Shown here: one piece after another, positions 38,772 to 48,582 of the stretch
Numbering within the stretch: the stretch's first letter is position 1
How the letters are laid out: each line of letters begins with the position of its first letter
DNA from: Salinibius halmophilus
Lineage (GTDB): Bacteria > Pseudomonadota > Gammaproteobacteria > Pseudomonadales > Natronospirillaceae
Reading direction: 5' to 3'
DNA length: 64,000 bases
NCBI RefSeq assembly: GCF_003577475.1
Contig: NZ_QPEP01000010.1
Span: 63,200 to 127,199, forward strand
Notes under the pieces: model-generated
Told to the model about the DNA's origin: nothing
Databases searched by the model: none
Seen by the model: the letters and a program-made list of their open reading frames with translations, nothing else
Position numbers and translations under genes: made by a program

Positions 38772-38780
38772 GGAATCAAA

Positions 38781-39857
38781 GTGAAAAAAGTACTTGTATT
38801 GCCAGGTGATGGTATTGGCCCTGAAATTGTATCACAAGCCGAAAGAGTGCTGGCGGCAGTGGTTGCCAAGTTTGACCTCGATATCGAAACGAGTCACGGA
38901 CTTATTGGTGGTGCTGCCATTGATGCGACAGGGAAACCCTACCCAGAAGCAACCGATGCAGCGGCAAAAGCGGCAGATGCGATTTTGTTAGGTGCTGTTG
39001 GTGGTCCTAAATGGGATGCCCTAGATATGGCAATTCGCCCTGAAAAGGGATTGTTAGCCATTCGCTCGCAGCTTGGTTTGTTTGGTAACTTACGTCCTGC
39101 CTTGTTATACCCTCAGCTGGCGTCGGCTTCTACGCTTAAGCCAGAAGTAGTATCCGGTTTGGACTTGTTAATCGTGCGTGAATTGACCGGTGGTATCTAT
39201 TTTGGTCAGCCGCGTGGTATTCGCACACTAGAAAATGGTGAGCGCGAGGGCTTTAACACATACGTTTATAGTGAATCGGAAATCCGTCGTATCGCTGTTG
39301 TTGCATTCGAGGCGGCAATGAAGCGCGATAAGCGTGTTTGCTCGGTAGACAAAGCAAACGTACTAGAAGCGACTGTGTTGTGGCGCGAAATCATGGAAGA
39401 GGTGGCTAAAGATTACCCTGAAGTCGAGCTGTCGCACATGTATGTTGACAATGCCGCAATGCAGCTCGTTCGCGCGCCAAAGCAGTTTGATGTTATGGTA
39501 ACGGGTAATATGTTCGGTGACATCTTATCAGACTGTGCAGCCATGCTAACAGGTTCAATCGGCATGCTTCCGTCGGCGTCACTGGATCAAGCGGGCAAGG
39601 GTATGTACGAGCCAATTCACGGCAGTGCCCCTGATATTGCTGGCCAAAATGTGGCTAACCCGCTGGCAACCATTTTGTCTGTTGCCATGATGTTGCGCTA
39701 CTCACTGGGTGAGTTAGCTGCTGCCGATGCGATCGAACAAGCAGTTGTAGCAGTACTAGATCAAGGTTTGCGTACTGCAGATATCGCAACAAAAGATGAA
39801 CAAGCTGTCTCAACAACTGCCATGGGTGATGCAGTCGTTGCAGCATTGAATGCATAA
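38781..39857 (+). CDS. leuB: 3-isopropylmalate dehydrogenase
   Basis: A 358-residue NAD-dependent decarboxylating dehydrogenase, next step after LeuCD. The start is GTG with AAGGA 7 bases upstream. Typical stretches: [10 protein letters not shown] near the N terminus, [10 protein letters not shown], and [14 protein letters not shown]. leuA is not in the window. Confidence 0.97.
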   Translation: MKKVLVLPGDGIGPEIVSQAERVLAAVVAKFDLDIETSHGLIGGAAIDATGKPYPEATDAAAKAADAILLGAVGGPKWDALDMAIRPEKGLLAIRSQLGLFGNLRPALLYPQLASASTLKPEVVSGLDLLIVRELTGGIYFGQPRGIRTLENGEREGFNTYVYSESEIRRIAVVAFEAAMKRDKRVCSVDKANVLEATVLWREIMEEVAKDYPEVELSHMYVDNAAMQLVRAPKQFDVMVTGNMFGDILSDCAAMLTGSIGMLPSASLDQAGKGMYEPIHGSAPDIAGQNVANPLATILSVAMMLRYSLGELAAADAIEQAVVAVLDQGLRTADIATKDEQAVSTTAMGDAVVAALNA

Positions 39858-39872
39858 GTTTTTGGAGTTTTT

Positions 39873-40976
39873 ATGTTGAAAGTAGGTTTTGTAGGCTGGC
39901 GTGGTATGGTCGGCTCAGTACTGATGGACCGTATGCAGGAAGAAGGTGATTTTAACAACATCTCTGCAACTTTTTTTACCACCTCGCAAGCTGGTCAGCT
40001 AGGCCCAGATTTCGCTGGCGAGGCAACGCCACTGCAAGATGCAACAGATATCAAACTGTTAGCTGAGCAAGACGTGATTGTAACCTGCCAAGGCGGCGAC
40101 TACACATCAGAAGTCTACCAGCCATTGCGTGATTCAGGTTGGAATGGCTACTGGATCGATGCAGCGTCATCACTGCGTATGCAAGATGATGCTGTCATTG
40201 TTCTAGATCCAGTTAACCGCAGTGTGATCGATGATGCTTTAAAAGCTGGTACGAAAACCTATGTGGGCGGTAACTGTACCGTGTCATTACTGTTGCTAGC
40301 GATTGGTGGTCTATTCGAGCAAGACTTAGTTGAGTGGGTAACGCCACATACTTATCAAGCTGCGTCAGGTGCTGGTGCCCGCAACATGAAGGAGCTGCTG
40401 GCGCAGATGAGTGCGCTGGGTAAAACAGCAGAAGAAAATCCGTCGGCAGCAATTCTTGAGCTAGACAAAAAAGTTACCGAGACATTGCGTAGTGAAGCAT
40501 TTCCAACGGAAAATTTTGGCGCCCCGCTTGCTGGTAGCTTGATTCCATGGATCGACAAGGCGTTACCGTCAGGTCAGAGTAAAGAAGAGTGGAAAGCACA
40601 GGTTGAAGCGAACAAAATCGTTGGTCGTTCTGACAATCCAGTGTTTATCGACGGTATCTGTGTTCGTATTGGCGCCATGCGCTCTCACAGCCAAGCATTA
40701 ACGATTAAGTTGAAGAAGGATTTGCCGGTTGCCGAGATTGAAAAAATCTTAGCTGCGCACAACGATTGGGTTGAAGTGGTGCCGAACGACAAAGAAGCAA
40801 CGATGCAGAAGTTGACGCCAGCATACGCCACAGGCACCCTAAAGATTCCGGTTGGCCGAATCCGTAAACTGGCAATGGGTGGCGAATATATTTCAGCCTT
40901 CACCGTTGGCGACCAGTTGCTGTGGGGTGCTGCTGAGCCGCTGCGCCGCATGCTAGGAATTTTGGTTGAACAGTGA
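39873..40976 (+). CDS. asd: Aspartate-semialdehyde dehydrogenase
   Basis: A 367-residue enzyme that reduces aspartyl phosphate to the semialdehyde, feeding lysine, threonine and methionine synthesis and cell-wall diaminopimelate. E. coli-type: [18 protein letters not shown] at the N terminus and catalytic cysteine in [10 protein letters not shown] (about residue 135). Follows leuB by 15 bases and is probably the last gene of the leu operon, with a terminator behind. Confidence 0.96.
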   Translation: MLKVGFVGWRGMVGSVLMDRMQEEGDFNNISATFFTTSQAGQLGPDFAGEATPLQDATDIKLLAEQDVIVTCQGGDYTSEVYQPLRDSGWNGYWIDAASSLRMQDDAVIVLDPVNRSVIDDALKAGTKTYVGGNCTVSLLLLAIGGLFEQDLVEWVTPHTYQAASGAGARNMKELLAQMSALGKTAEENPSAAILELDKKVTETLRSEAFPTENFGAPLAGSLIPWIDKALPSGQSKEEWKAQVEANKIVGRSDNPVFIDGICVRIGAMRSHSQALTIKLKKDLPVAEIEKILAAHNDWVEVVPNDKEATMQKLTPAYATGTLKIPVGRIRKLAMGGEYISAFTVGDQLLWGAAEPLRRMLGILVEQ

Positions 40977-40997
40977 TCTAATTCAAAAGATTGATCT

Positions 40998-41023
40998 AGG
41001 CCGGTTTCATACCGGCCTTTTTT
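40998..41023 (+). terminator. Intrinsic terminator of the leuCDB-asd operon
   Basis: AGGCCGGT and ACCGGCCT flank a TTCAT loop, followed by a run of six T. Confidence 0.92.
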
Positions 41024-41091
41024 ATTGCCGGAATAGCGCTCAGTGATTGATTCGTCGTCGCGAATCTTTAATACTTAGTGAAATAACGCAA

Positions 41092-41123
41092 AATTCGCTA
41101 AACTAAAGCGAATTCGATATATT
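41092..41123 (+). promoter_or_regulatory. Candidate fimV promoter with inverted repeat
   Basis: AATTCGC (41092-41098) and GCGAATT (41108-41114) form an inverted repeat with a nine-base spacer. A possible -10 TATATT (41118-41123) has a poor -35 (TCGCTA, 41095-41100) inside the repeat. Two further TTCG/CGAA elements flank it. Confidence 0.35.
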
Positions 41124-41164
41124 GCGAAATAAACGAATAGAATAATTGGGAAAGGAACTGACAG

Positions 41165-43819
41165 ATGCTACGTAAACTCGCCTTAGCGGTCGCTACCGCT
41201 GGTAGTTTGTATTCTGCGCCGGCGATGGCCTTAGGGCTTGGCAGTATCCAACTAGACTCTGCACAAAATGAGCCGTTGAGTGCAGAAATTGTATTAGCTG
41301 ATATTGATGGCCTGGCGCTAACAGATATCCAGCCAGAACTAGCTGATAACGAGGACTTTCAGAGAGCGGGTATTGAACGCTTCTTTTTCCTTTCCAACTT
41401 AAAGTTTGAACCTTTCGTCGACAGCGACGGCGTAAGCAAGATTCGTGTGACAACCTCGCAGCCAGTGGTTGAGCCCTACTTATCATTCTTGCTGGAAGTG
41501 AATTGGCCTACTGGCCGCTTGTTAAAAGAATATACAGTTCTGCTCGACCCGCCGAGTGTGGCTGGCAAATCTGCCCTACCTGAAATTCGTGTTGCAACAA
41601 ACAATGATGCGGGGACGTCGCAACCGGTTGCGCCATCGCAGGGCGGCAATATTACATCGACCGCCACCATAACCAGCCGCAATGAAACAGTCACCACGAC
41701 AACTGAACGCCCAGTACGCAATGAGCAGCTGCCAAGTGGTCAATACCGCGTTGAAAGTGGCGACACACTTTGGGTGATTGCACGCGACAGCCGACCTCAA
41801 GGCGCGTCGGTAAATCAAACCATGGTTGCTATCCAACGAATGAACCCGAATGCGTTCCTTAATGGCAACATTAACCTGATAAAAGCGGGCAGTGTACTTG
41901 ATTTGCCAAGTGCTGATGACGTTCGTCGTTATGCAGCAAACCAAGCCGATCAGTTGGTCGCCGAGCAAAATCGTGCGTTCAGCAGCGGTGCTCCGGTAGC
42001 GCAAGAAGAGACGCTTATTGCCACACCTACTCAGCCAGATGAGCCGGTGCAGGCTGAGCAGGATGCTGACGGGCGTTTGGAGGTGGTGAGCGAAAGCAAT
42101 CCAGATGATGCCAACAAGGTTGAGCAGCTAGAAAATGAGCTGGCCATTTCGCAAGACGAAGTGGACCGTCTGTCGCGCCAAAACGAGTTGTTAAACTCTC
42201 GTATTGCCGACTTAGAGCAAAGCCTGCAAGACATGCAGCGCCTAATTGATTTGCAAAGCGAAACGGCTGCCGTGATTGCAGCTACAGCGACGCCAACGCC
42301 GAACGCCACCGGTGCAGTGGGCGAGGTAATGGTCGATGCAACGCCCGTTGCAGCGGAAACGCCTACCAGTAATGAAGCCGCGCCTGTTGCGGCAAGCCCA
42401 ACGCCAACCTTAACGCCAACACCTGCACCTGTAGCGGTAGTGCCTGAGCCAGAGCCAAATCTATTAACCAAGGTGACGAATTGGCTGACAGGTAATATTC
42501 TAAATGCTGCCATTGTTGGTCTAGGTGCTTTTATCATTGTTGCCGGTGCAATTGTACTCGTAACACGTCGTCGTAAAGAAGATGACCTCGATGATTTGGA
42601 AGAGGAAGATCTGGACGCACTGGATGGCTTTGATGAAGAGGTCGATTCGTTGCCTGAGGCTGATCATGAGGCGCCGGAAGCTGCGGAAAATAGCAGCGAG
42701 CCAGACGAAGAAAATCCTTTCTCAAACACCGAGATGTACTTAGCTTTTGGTCACTTCGATCAGGCGATGGATGAGCTTGATGCGGTAGAAGGTCGTGGTG
42801 TTGCGTCGCATTTGGTTGACGAAAAACGCCTTGAAGTACTCGCTGAGGCCGGTTTGCGTGACCGTTTTGAAGTCATTGCACACCGAGTTGACCTGCCGGC
42901 TGAAAAGCTGCAAGCGTTGCAAGCCAAGCTGAGTGAAAATGAAGTTGCTCTGCCTGACTCGTCTGATGATGTCGACCTGTCGATGGACTTCAACGAGACA
43001 GCCGATAACGACTTGTCATTTGATGAAACGAGCTTTGATGAAGGCGAAGAGCTGAATCTAGATTCGCCTGAAAGCGCTGCAGAAGCAGCCTTGGATGTTG
43101 ATGAGTCGAATGATCTAAACTTTGATGCGCCTGAACCAATTGCTGAAGGCATGGATCTCACTGAAGAACAGCTTGATTACAGTTTTGATGAGCCTGCAAG
43201 CGAGCAGGACGACGGCCTAGATTTCGATTTTGATGCGCCAGCCCCTGAGTCGCAGTCATCTGTCGATGAATCGCCTGACAGTGGCGATGACTTTGCCGCT
43301 GATTCAGGCATGGATTTCGATCTGCCAGAATCAGATGCAACGCCAGAAGCTGAAACCCCTGCAGCGGAAGCACCAAGCAATGAGTTTGATTTTGATGAAG
43401 TGCCAGCAGTTGAACCGGTTGATTCAGAATTACCTGCAGCTGAGGAGAGCTGGGAAGCACCAGAGTTTGAGAATGTTGAAGAGCCAGAAGAGCAGGTAAA
43501 AGATGCTGAGCTTGATATGGGTCTTGATTTTGGCGACCTAGATGCAGACTTCGATGAGCTAAGCAGCGAACTTGAAGCATCGATGAATGATCCTGTGCAA
43601 GTGTCGAGTGATGCACCAGATTCACTCGATGATGACTCTGACGACGACTTCGGTATTTTGAGCAGTGCAGATGAGTTTGGTACCAAGCTTGACTTGGCTC
43701 GCGCCTACATTGATATGGAAGACGTTGAGTCGGCTCGCGACATTTTGCAAGAAGTGATAGCAGACGGTGATGACGAGCAGAAGTCACAAGCACAGTCGTT
43801 ACTAAGTGAGCTGAACTAG
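41165..43819 (+). CDS. fimV: Polar motility protein FimV
   Basis: An 884-residue inner-membrane protein that organises the cell pole and type IV pilus or chemotaxis machinery. Signal peptide (about 1-22), FimV N-terminal domain (SIQLDSAQNEPLSAEI), a LysM peptidoglycan-binding domain (about 190-250), a coiled coil (about 315-365), membrane helix (about 445-470), then a very acidic cytoplasmic region rich in Asp, Glu and Ser, and a C-terminal TPR-like helix pair (about 838-884; KLDLARAYIDMEDVESARDIL). Codon use follows the neighbours. Confidence 0.93.
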   Translation: MLRKLALAVATAGSLYSAPAMALGLGSIQLDSAQNEPLSAEIVLADIDGLALTDIQPELADNEDFQRAGIERFFFLSNLKFEPFVDSDGVSKIRVTTSQPVVEPYLSFLLEVNWPTGRLLKEYTVLLDPPSVAGKSALPEIRVATNNDAGTSQPVAPSQGGNITSTATITSRNETVTTTTERPVRNEQLPSGQYRVESGDTLWVIARDSRPQGASVNQTMVAIQRMNPNAFLNGNINLIKAGSVLDLPSADDVRRYAANQADQLVAEQNRAFSSGAPVAQEETLIATPTQPDEPVQAEQDADGRLEVVSESNPDDANKVEQLENELAISQDEVDRLSRQNELLNSRIADLEQSLQDMQRLIDLQSETAAVIAATATPTPNATGAVGEVMVDATPVAAETPTSNEAAPVAASPTPTLTPTPAPVAVVPEPEPNLLTKVTNWLTGNILNAAIVGLGAFIIVAGAIVLVTRRRKEDDLDDLEEEDLDALDGFDEEVDSLPEADHEAPEAAENSSEPDEENPFSNTEMYLAFGHFDQAMDELDAVEGRGVASHLVDEKRLEVLAEAGLRDRFEVIAHRVDLPAEKLQALQAKLSENEVALPDSSDDVDLSMDFNETADNDLSFDETSFDEGEELNLDSPESAAEAALDVDESNDLNFDAPEPIAEGMDLTEEQLDYSFDEPASEQDDGLDFDFDAPAPESQSSVDESPDSGDDFAADSGMDFDLPESDATPEAETPAAEAPSNEFDFDEVPAVEPVDSELPAAEESWEAPEFENVEEPEEQVKDAELDMGLDFGDLDADFDELSSELEASMNDPVQVSSDAPDSLDDDSDDDFGILSSADEFGTKLDLARAYIDMEDVESARDILQEVIADGDDEQKSQAQSLLSELN

Positions 43820-43874
43820 GCTTTATTATTTGTTCGGCGGTGACTTTCTTTAGTATTTCGCCGGAAACTTTGGT

Positions 43875-43901
43875 AAAAAGCACCGCTTGTCGGTGCTTTT
43901 T
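43875..43901 (+). terminator. Intrinsic terminator after fimV
   Basis: A long stem (AAAAAGCACCG / CGGTGCTTTTT) with a CTTGT loop and T-run precedes truA by 13 bases, so truA is probably read from a promoter within or just after it or by read-through. Confidence 0.9.
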
Positions 43902-43913
43902 TTGTTGTGAGAT

Positions 43914-44762
43914 ATGACTGAAGAATTTCGTCCAGATGCCCCAGATAAAATCCACCGCTATGCGCTAGGCGTAGAGTACGATGGGCAAGCGTTTTATGGT
44001 TTTCAGCTGCAAACCAATGCGTTTCCTACTGTGCAAGGGGTGTTGGAAACAGCCGTTGGTAAAATTGCTAATGAAGCTGTCCGCTTCTCCTGTGCCGGCA
44101 GAACCGATACGGGTGTGAGTGCGAGTGTGCAAGTGGTTCACTTTGATACCAGTGTTGAGCGCCCAATACATTCTTGGATACTGGGATCTAACCGCCATCT
44201 GCCAGATGGCTGCAGTATTCAGTGGGCAAAAAAAATGCCTGCCAGTTTTCATGCGCGTTTTAGTGCACAGGCCCGACGCTATCGCTATTGTATTGTTAAC
44301 CGTGACTACCCACATGCGATCAATCGCCGTGGTTTGGCATGGTATCGCCATCCGCTCGATGTTGAAAAAATGCATGCGGCAGCGCAACTGCTAGTAGGTG
44401 AGCATGACTTTAGTTCATTCCGTGCTGCTCATTGTCAGGCTCACTCACCGGTGAAAAATCTGCATTTTATTCGTGTTGAGCGATATGGCGATATGGTTAC
44501 CATAGATGTGAAAGCGAACGCCTTTCTATATCATATGGTGCGCAATATTGCTGGTTCGCTAATGCAAATTGGTGCCGGCGACTACCCGGTTGATTGGTTG
44601 GCTGAGGTGTTTGCCAAACGTGATCGCAGACAAGCTGGTATTACAGCGCCGCCGGAAGGCCTAACGTTTACTGGGGTAGACTATGATAAAAAGTTTGAGT
44701 TGCCTTGCACCTATCGTGAACCCGTTTTTTTAAGTTGGATTGACCATGCGAACCAGAATTAA
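43914..44762 (+). CDS. truA: tRNA pseudouridine synthase A
   Basis: A 282-residue enzyme that makes pseudouridine at positions 38-40 of tRNA anticodon stems. The catalytic aspartate is in AGRTDTGVSA (about residue 65). The HDFSSFRA and YHMVRNIAGSLMQIG motifs are present. Overlaps trpF by 17 bases. Confidence 0.96.
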   Translation: MTEEFRPDAPDKIHRYALGVEYDGQAFYGFQLQTNAFPTVQGVLETAVGKIANEAVRFSCAGRTDTGVSASVQVVHFDTSVERPIHSWILGSNRHLPDGCSIQWAKKMPASFHARFSAQARRYRYCIVNRDYPHAINRRGLAWYRHPLDVEKMHAAAQLLVGEHDFSSFRAAHCQAHSPVKNLHFIRVERYGDMVTIDVKANAFLYHMVRNIAGSLMQIGAGDYPVDWLAEVFAKRDRRQAGITAPPEGLTFTGVDYDKKFELPCTYREPVFLSWIDHANQN

Positions 44763-45372
44763 AATTTGTGGGCTGCGAACCCCAGAAAATGCCTTGGCCG
44801 CCGTGGCCGCGGGCGCTGATGCCATAGGACTGGTTTTTTATCCGAACAGTCCGCGCAGTGTAACCATTGCCGAGGCTGCGGCCATTGCTCGCGCATTGCC
44901 ACCGTTTGTTAGCAAAGTGGCCTTATTGGTCGATCCGTCAGAAAGCTTGGTTAAACAAGTGATCAATGAAGTTGGGGTCGATGTGCTGCAATTTCATGGC
45001 AATGAGTCGCAAGCGTTTTGCCAAGCATTTGATAAGAGCTGGTATAAAGCCGTGCGCGTCAAAGATAAACAAGCCGTGGCGCAAGCCTTGCAAACTTTTG
45101 ATCAGGCGAATGCTTTGTTGTTAGATGCCTTTGTTGAAGGGGTGCCTGGTGGTACAGGTGAGCAGTTTGATTGGTCGCTGGTGCCAAAAGATGGCCCTCG
45201 TATCATCCTTGCTGGTGGCTTGACTCCAGATAATGTGGCTGATGCAATGGCTGCGACTCGACCTTACGCGGTTGATGTAAGTGGTGGTGTTGAAGCAAGC
45301 AAGGGAGTGAAAGATCCCCAGAAAATGCAAGCTTTTGTTAAGCAAGTATTGGCAGCAGACATGGCGCGCTAG
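44746..45372 (+). CDS. trpF: Phosphoribosylanthranilate isomerase
   Basis: A 208-residue TIM-barrel enzyme of tryptophan synthesis. The catalytic cysteine is in IKICGLRTPENA (about residue 7) and the aspartate in LLDAFVEGVPGGTGEQFDW. The ATG at 44746 is preferred to the TTG at 44740. trpB and trpA are not adjacent in this window. Confidence 0.95.
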   Translation: MRTRIKICGLRTPENALAAVAAGADAIGLVFYPNSPRSVTIAEAAAIARALPPFVSKVALLVDPSESLVKQVINEVGVDVLQFHGNESQAFCQAFDKSWYKAVRVKDKQAVAQALQTFDQANALLLDAFVEGVPGGTGEQFDWSLVPKDGPRIILAGGLTPDNVADAMAATRPYAVDVSGGVEASKGVKDPQKMQAFVKQVLAADMAR

Positions 45373-45412
45373 TGAAATTGCTTCACAGGTGTCTGCAGTG
45401 ATTAAGCATAGG

Positions 45413-45435
45413 TATGCGATCATGGATATCGCATA
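45413..45435. promoter_or_regulatory. Inverted repeat upstream of accD
   Basis: TATGCGAT and ATCGCATA are perfect arms with a seven-base spacer, about 30 bases before the accD ATG. It could be an operator or an mRNA hairpin. Confidence 0.4.
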
Positions 45436-45466
45436 ATGATGGAAGGATTTAGGGTAGGAATTTGAA

Positions 45467-46339
45467 ATGAGTAGCTGGTTAGAGAAAATTGTACCGTCGA
45501 TCATGCGCTCTGAGCGCAAGCCATCAAGCAGTGTGCCTGAAGGGCTTTGGGATAAATGTCCTAGCTGCTCGGCTGTATTGTATCGCCCAGAGCTAGAGCG
45601 TAACCAAGAAGTATGTCCAAAGTGCGACCACCATATGCGTTTATCTGGTCGGGCGCGAATTAATGTATTTTTAGACGAAGACGGCCGCCAAGAAATTGGT
45701 GCCGAAGTTGAACCGGTTGACCGCCTAAAATTTAAAGACAGCAAGCGCTATAAAGATCGTATTACCGCGGCGCAAAAATCGACAGGCGAAAAAGATGCCT
45801 TAACCGTAATGTCTGGCAAGGTGGAAGGTGTGCCAGTTGTTGTGGCGGCATTTGATTTTAAATACATGGGTGGTTCCATGGGCGCGGTTGTTGGCCACAA
45901 GTTTGCGATGGCCGTTGAGCATTGTTTGGCAAATAACTTGCCACTAGTATGCTTCTCAACCTCGGGTGGGGCGCGCATGCAAGAAGCCCTGTTCTCGCTT
46001 ATGCAAATGGCAAAAACATCGGCTGGCATTGAAAAAATGCGTCAAAACGGTCTGCCATATATCTCCGTGATGCTAGACCCTTGTTACGGTGGTGTGTCTG
46101 CGTCGTTGTCTATGTTGGGTGATTTGAACATTGCCGAACCAAAAGCGGTTATTGGTTTTGCTGGTCGTCGCGTAATTGAGCAAACTGTTCGTGAAGCACT
46201 ACCGGATGATTTTCAAACGGCAGAGTTTTTACTTGAGCATGGCGCGATCGACATGGTGGTTCATCGCCATGAGATGCGCAATGTCATCGCTCGTAACCTG
46301 GCTAAATTTATGCAGTTGCCGGAAGTCGCTCGTTCATGA
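45467..46339 (+). CDS. accD: Acetyl-CoA carboxylase carboxyltransferase subunit beta
   Basis: A 290-residue subunit that with AccA transfers CO2 from biotin to acetyl-CoA, the first step in fatty acid synthesis. A zinc ribbon ([23 protein letters not shown] region, about 27-50) precedes the crotonase-fold domain with the [12 protein letters not shown] block. GTAGGA before the ATG. Overlaps folC by 4 bases. Confidence 0.97.
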   Translation: MSSWLEKIVPSIMRSERKPSSSVPEGLWDKCPSCSAVLYRPELERNQEVCPKCDHHMRLSGRARINVFLDEDGRQEIGAEVEPVDRLKFKDSKRYKDRITAAQKSTGEKDALTVMSGKVEGVPVVVAAFDFKYMGGSMGAVVGHKFAMAVEHCLANNLPLVCFSTSGGARMQEALFSLMQMAKTSAGIEKMRQNGLPYISVMLDPCYGGVSASLSMLGDLNIAEPKAVIGFAGRRVIEQTVREALPDDFQTAEFLLEHGAIDMVVHRHEMRNVIARNLAKFMQLPEVARS

Positions 46340-47532
46340 CCTTAGCGGATTGGTTACAGCGCATAGAGCAGTACCACCCAAGCGAGATTGAGCTTGGGTT
46401 GGATCGCTTGCGACACGTTTGGCAAGCAATGAACTGTAGGGTTGATGCAACCGTTGTCACGGTTGCTGGTACCAATGGTAAGGGCTCAACTTGTGCATAT
46501 ATTGACGCATTGTTAACCGAGCATGGGTTGTATACCGGCCGCTATAGCTCGCCGCATTTTCATCAATTTAACGAACGCATTTTGATTGACGGTCAGCCGG
46601 TCGATGATGCCACGCTTGTAGCTGCCTTCGAGCACGTTGATCGAGCTCGCGGTGATATCCCACTTACTTATTTCGAGTTCACTACGCTTGCTGCCTTTTA
46701 TTGTTACTGGCAAGCAGAAGTGGAGGTTTGGATTTTGGAGGTTGGGCTGGGTGGCCGTTTGGATGCGGTAAACCTGCTCGATGCGGATGTCGCTGTACTA
46801 ACATCGGTTGGTTTAGACCACCAAGACTATTTAGGGGATACCCTAGAGGCAATCGGTCGTGAAAAAGCGGGCATTTGCCGCTTTGCACGGCCCTTTGTGA
46901 TTGGACTAGCGTCGCCGCCGGAGTCGGTTTTGAGAGTAGCCGAGCAGACAGACGCTGAGGTTCTTCTGCGTGATCTGCACTTTGGCGATACGGACAGTGG
47001 CGTGTATGTCGGCGAGCAAACATTCACAGTGCCAAAGCTTAATTTACCTCGCATCAATGTCGCCACCGCGATGCAGGCGGCGCAGCGCCTTGTTGACCTT
47101 GAACCGGCGCTAGTGAGTAAAGCTTTGGCCAAGGCTGCTTTGATTGGGCGCATGCAAACGATTAGTTGGCAGGGTCAAACGGTCACGTTAGATGTAGCAC
47201 ATAACCCTGAAGCGGCGACTAACCTTGCGCAGCAATTAGCAGGCAGTTCATTCGCAGTGGTCTTTGCTGGCTTAGTGGACAAAGATTTAGCCGGTGTGGT
47301 CAGTGCTTTGCAGCCAGTCGCTGATACCTGGCACCTAGCTGGATTGGATGTGCCACGAGGCTTATCGGCGCAAGGGTTGGCTGAGCGCACAGGTCTTGCT
47401 GCGGATTTGTATGCAACGCCGCAGCTGGCACTAGAAGGCGCACTACGCACAGGTAAAAATGTGTTAGTCTGTGGCTCGTTTTTTACTGTTTCTGCGGCGT
47501 TATCATGGCTGAGCAATCCAACAAAAGATTAA
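46336..47532 (+). CDS. folC: Bifunctional dihydrofolate/folylpolyglutamate synthase
   Basis: A 398-residue ATP-dependent ligase that adds glutamate to dihydropteroate and to tetrahydrofolate. P-loop GTNGKGST (about residues 42-49), then the [12 protein letters not shown] and [11 protein letters not shown] blocks, and a LDVAHNPEA motif in the C-terminal domain. ATGA-coupled to accD; the 3' end overlaps dedD by 28 bases. Confidence 0.96.
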   Translation: MTLADWLQRIEQYHPSEIELGLDRLRHVWQAMNCRVDATVVTVAGTNGKGSTCAYIDALLTEHGLYTGRYSSPHFHQFNERILIDGQPVDDATLVAAFEHVDRARGDIPLTYFEFTTLAAFYCYWQAEVEVWILEVGLGGRLDAVNLLDADVAVLTSVGLDHQDYLGDTLEAIGREKAGICRFARPFVIGLASPPESVLRVAEQTDAEVLLRDLHFGDTDSGVYVGEQTFTVPKLNLPRINVATAMQAAQRLVDLEPALVSKALAKAALIGRMQTISWQGQTVTLDVAHNPEAATNLAQQLAGSSFAVVFAGLVDKDLAGVVSALQPVADTWHLAGLDVPRGLSAQGLAERTGLAADLYATPQLALEGALRTGKNVLVCGSFFTVSAALSWLSNPTKD

Positions 47533-48017
47533 TTCTTCGACGTGTACTAGGTGTTATTTTAGTCGTCAGTGCAGGTGCATTGGTATTCCCGCGGCTATTT
47601 GATGGTAGTGGCGTGGTGCCAACGTCCCAGCGCGTTGACATCCCACCCGCGCCAGTTGTTGAACTACCACAGCCAGCTGAAGTGGTCGAGTATCTCGATC
47701 AAGAGGATGCGCTCGAGTTATTAGCGGAGCCAACGCCAAGCGTGCAGTCACCAACACCGAGTGTGTCGACCATCTCGGCTGGTTGGGTGGTGCAGCTGGG
47801 AACCTTCTCAGATGCGGCTAACGCCGAGCGTTTAGTTGAAAATGTGCGCGCTGCAGGGGAAGTGGCCTTCGTGCGAGACTTGATCGCCCGCGATGAACGC
47901 GTGTTTTATCAGGTCATGGTAGGCCCAGTTGCTGAAGAGGCAACGGCTCGTGAGTTAAAGCGTCAATTAGACGAGCAATTTTCTGTGGCAGGCTTAGTGC
48001 TTAAGTTCACGCCTTAA
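47505..48017 (+). CDS. dedD: SPOR-domain protein DedD
   Basis: A 170-residue cell-division protein. One N-terminal membrane helix (about 12-28), a Pro/Glu-rich periplasmic linker and a C-terminal SPOR domain (about 92-168; WVVQLGTFSDAANAERLV) that binds denuded septal peptidoglycan. The folC-dedD-cvpA-purF order is the usual gammaproteobacterial one. Starts inside the folC end. Confidence 0.9.
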   Translation: MAEQSNKRLILRRVLGVILVVSAGALVFPRLFDGSGVVPTSQRVDIPPAPVVELPQPAEVVEYLDQEDALELLAEPTPSVQSPTPSVSTISAGWVVQLGTFSDAANAERLVENVRAAGEVAFVRDLIARDERVFYQVMVGPVAEEATARELKRQLDEQFSVAGLVLKFTP

Positions 48018-48076
48018 TGTTGGTGATTACACGAGGCTCTGGTACACTGCGCCCGTTTTAGATACCTAGGTCAATC

Positions 48077-48565
48077 ATGGTCCTGATCGATTGGATTATC
48101 GTCATAGTAGTGCTGCTCTCTACCTTAGTGAGCCTAGCACGCGGTTTCGTCAAAGAGGCCATGTCATTGGCTAGCTGGGTTGCCGCTTTTCTGCTGGCCC
48201 GTTTAATGGCGCCTCGTCTCTCGATTTATTTTGTTGATTGGTTTGAATCACCAACCGTACAAGTCGGATTAGCCTTCGTTGCCGTTTTTATCTGTGTGCT
48301 GATACTTGGTGCACTCATCTCTTTTTTATTTCATTCAGCAGTCGAACAAGTAGGCCTCAAGGGCTCAGATCGACTGTTGGGTAGTGTATTTGGCTTTGCC
48401 CGTGGCTTATTGGTTGTGGTGTTGGGGTACAGCTTAATGCAGGTATTTTCTATGCAGCAAATGTGGCCAGATTCCCTTTTGCTGCCATATGTCGAACCTA
48501 TCGCAGCGTGGACAGCTGATCACCTTCAGCAGGTCTCCGCTACACTTATCGAGCTAAGCAATTAA
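48077..48565 (+). CDS. cvpA: Colicin V production protein CvpA
   Basis: A 162-residue inner-membrane protein with four helices, standard length and family pattern ([23 protein letters not shown]). Required for colicin V production and involved in envelope homeostasis in other bacteria; biochemical function unclear. Precedes purF by 17 bases. Confidence 0.92.
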   Translation: MVLIDWIIVIVVLLSTLVSLARGFVKEAMSLASWVAAFLLARLMAPRLSIYFVDWFESPTVQVGLAFVAVFICVLILGALISFLFHSAVEQVGLKGSDRLLGSVFGFARGLLVVVLGYSLMQVFSMQQMWPDSLLLPYVEPIAAWTADHLQQVSATLIELSN

Positions 48566-48582
48566 GTAGAGGAAAGCAGCAA

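Noticed and set aside
43158-43955. Long open frame of 265 codons antisense to fimV
   Set aside because: It mirrors the acidic low-complexity fimV coding region, has no ribosome site, and its composition (rich in His, Gln and Leu) is that of a shadow frame.
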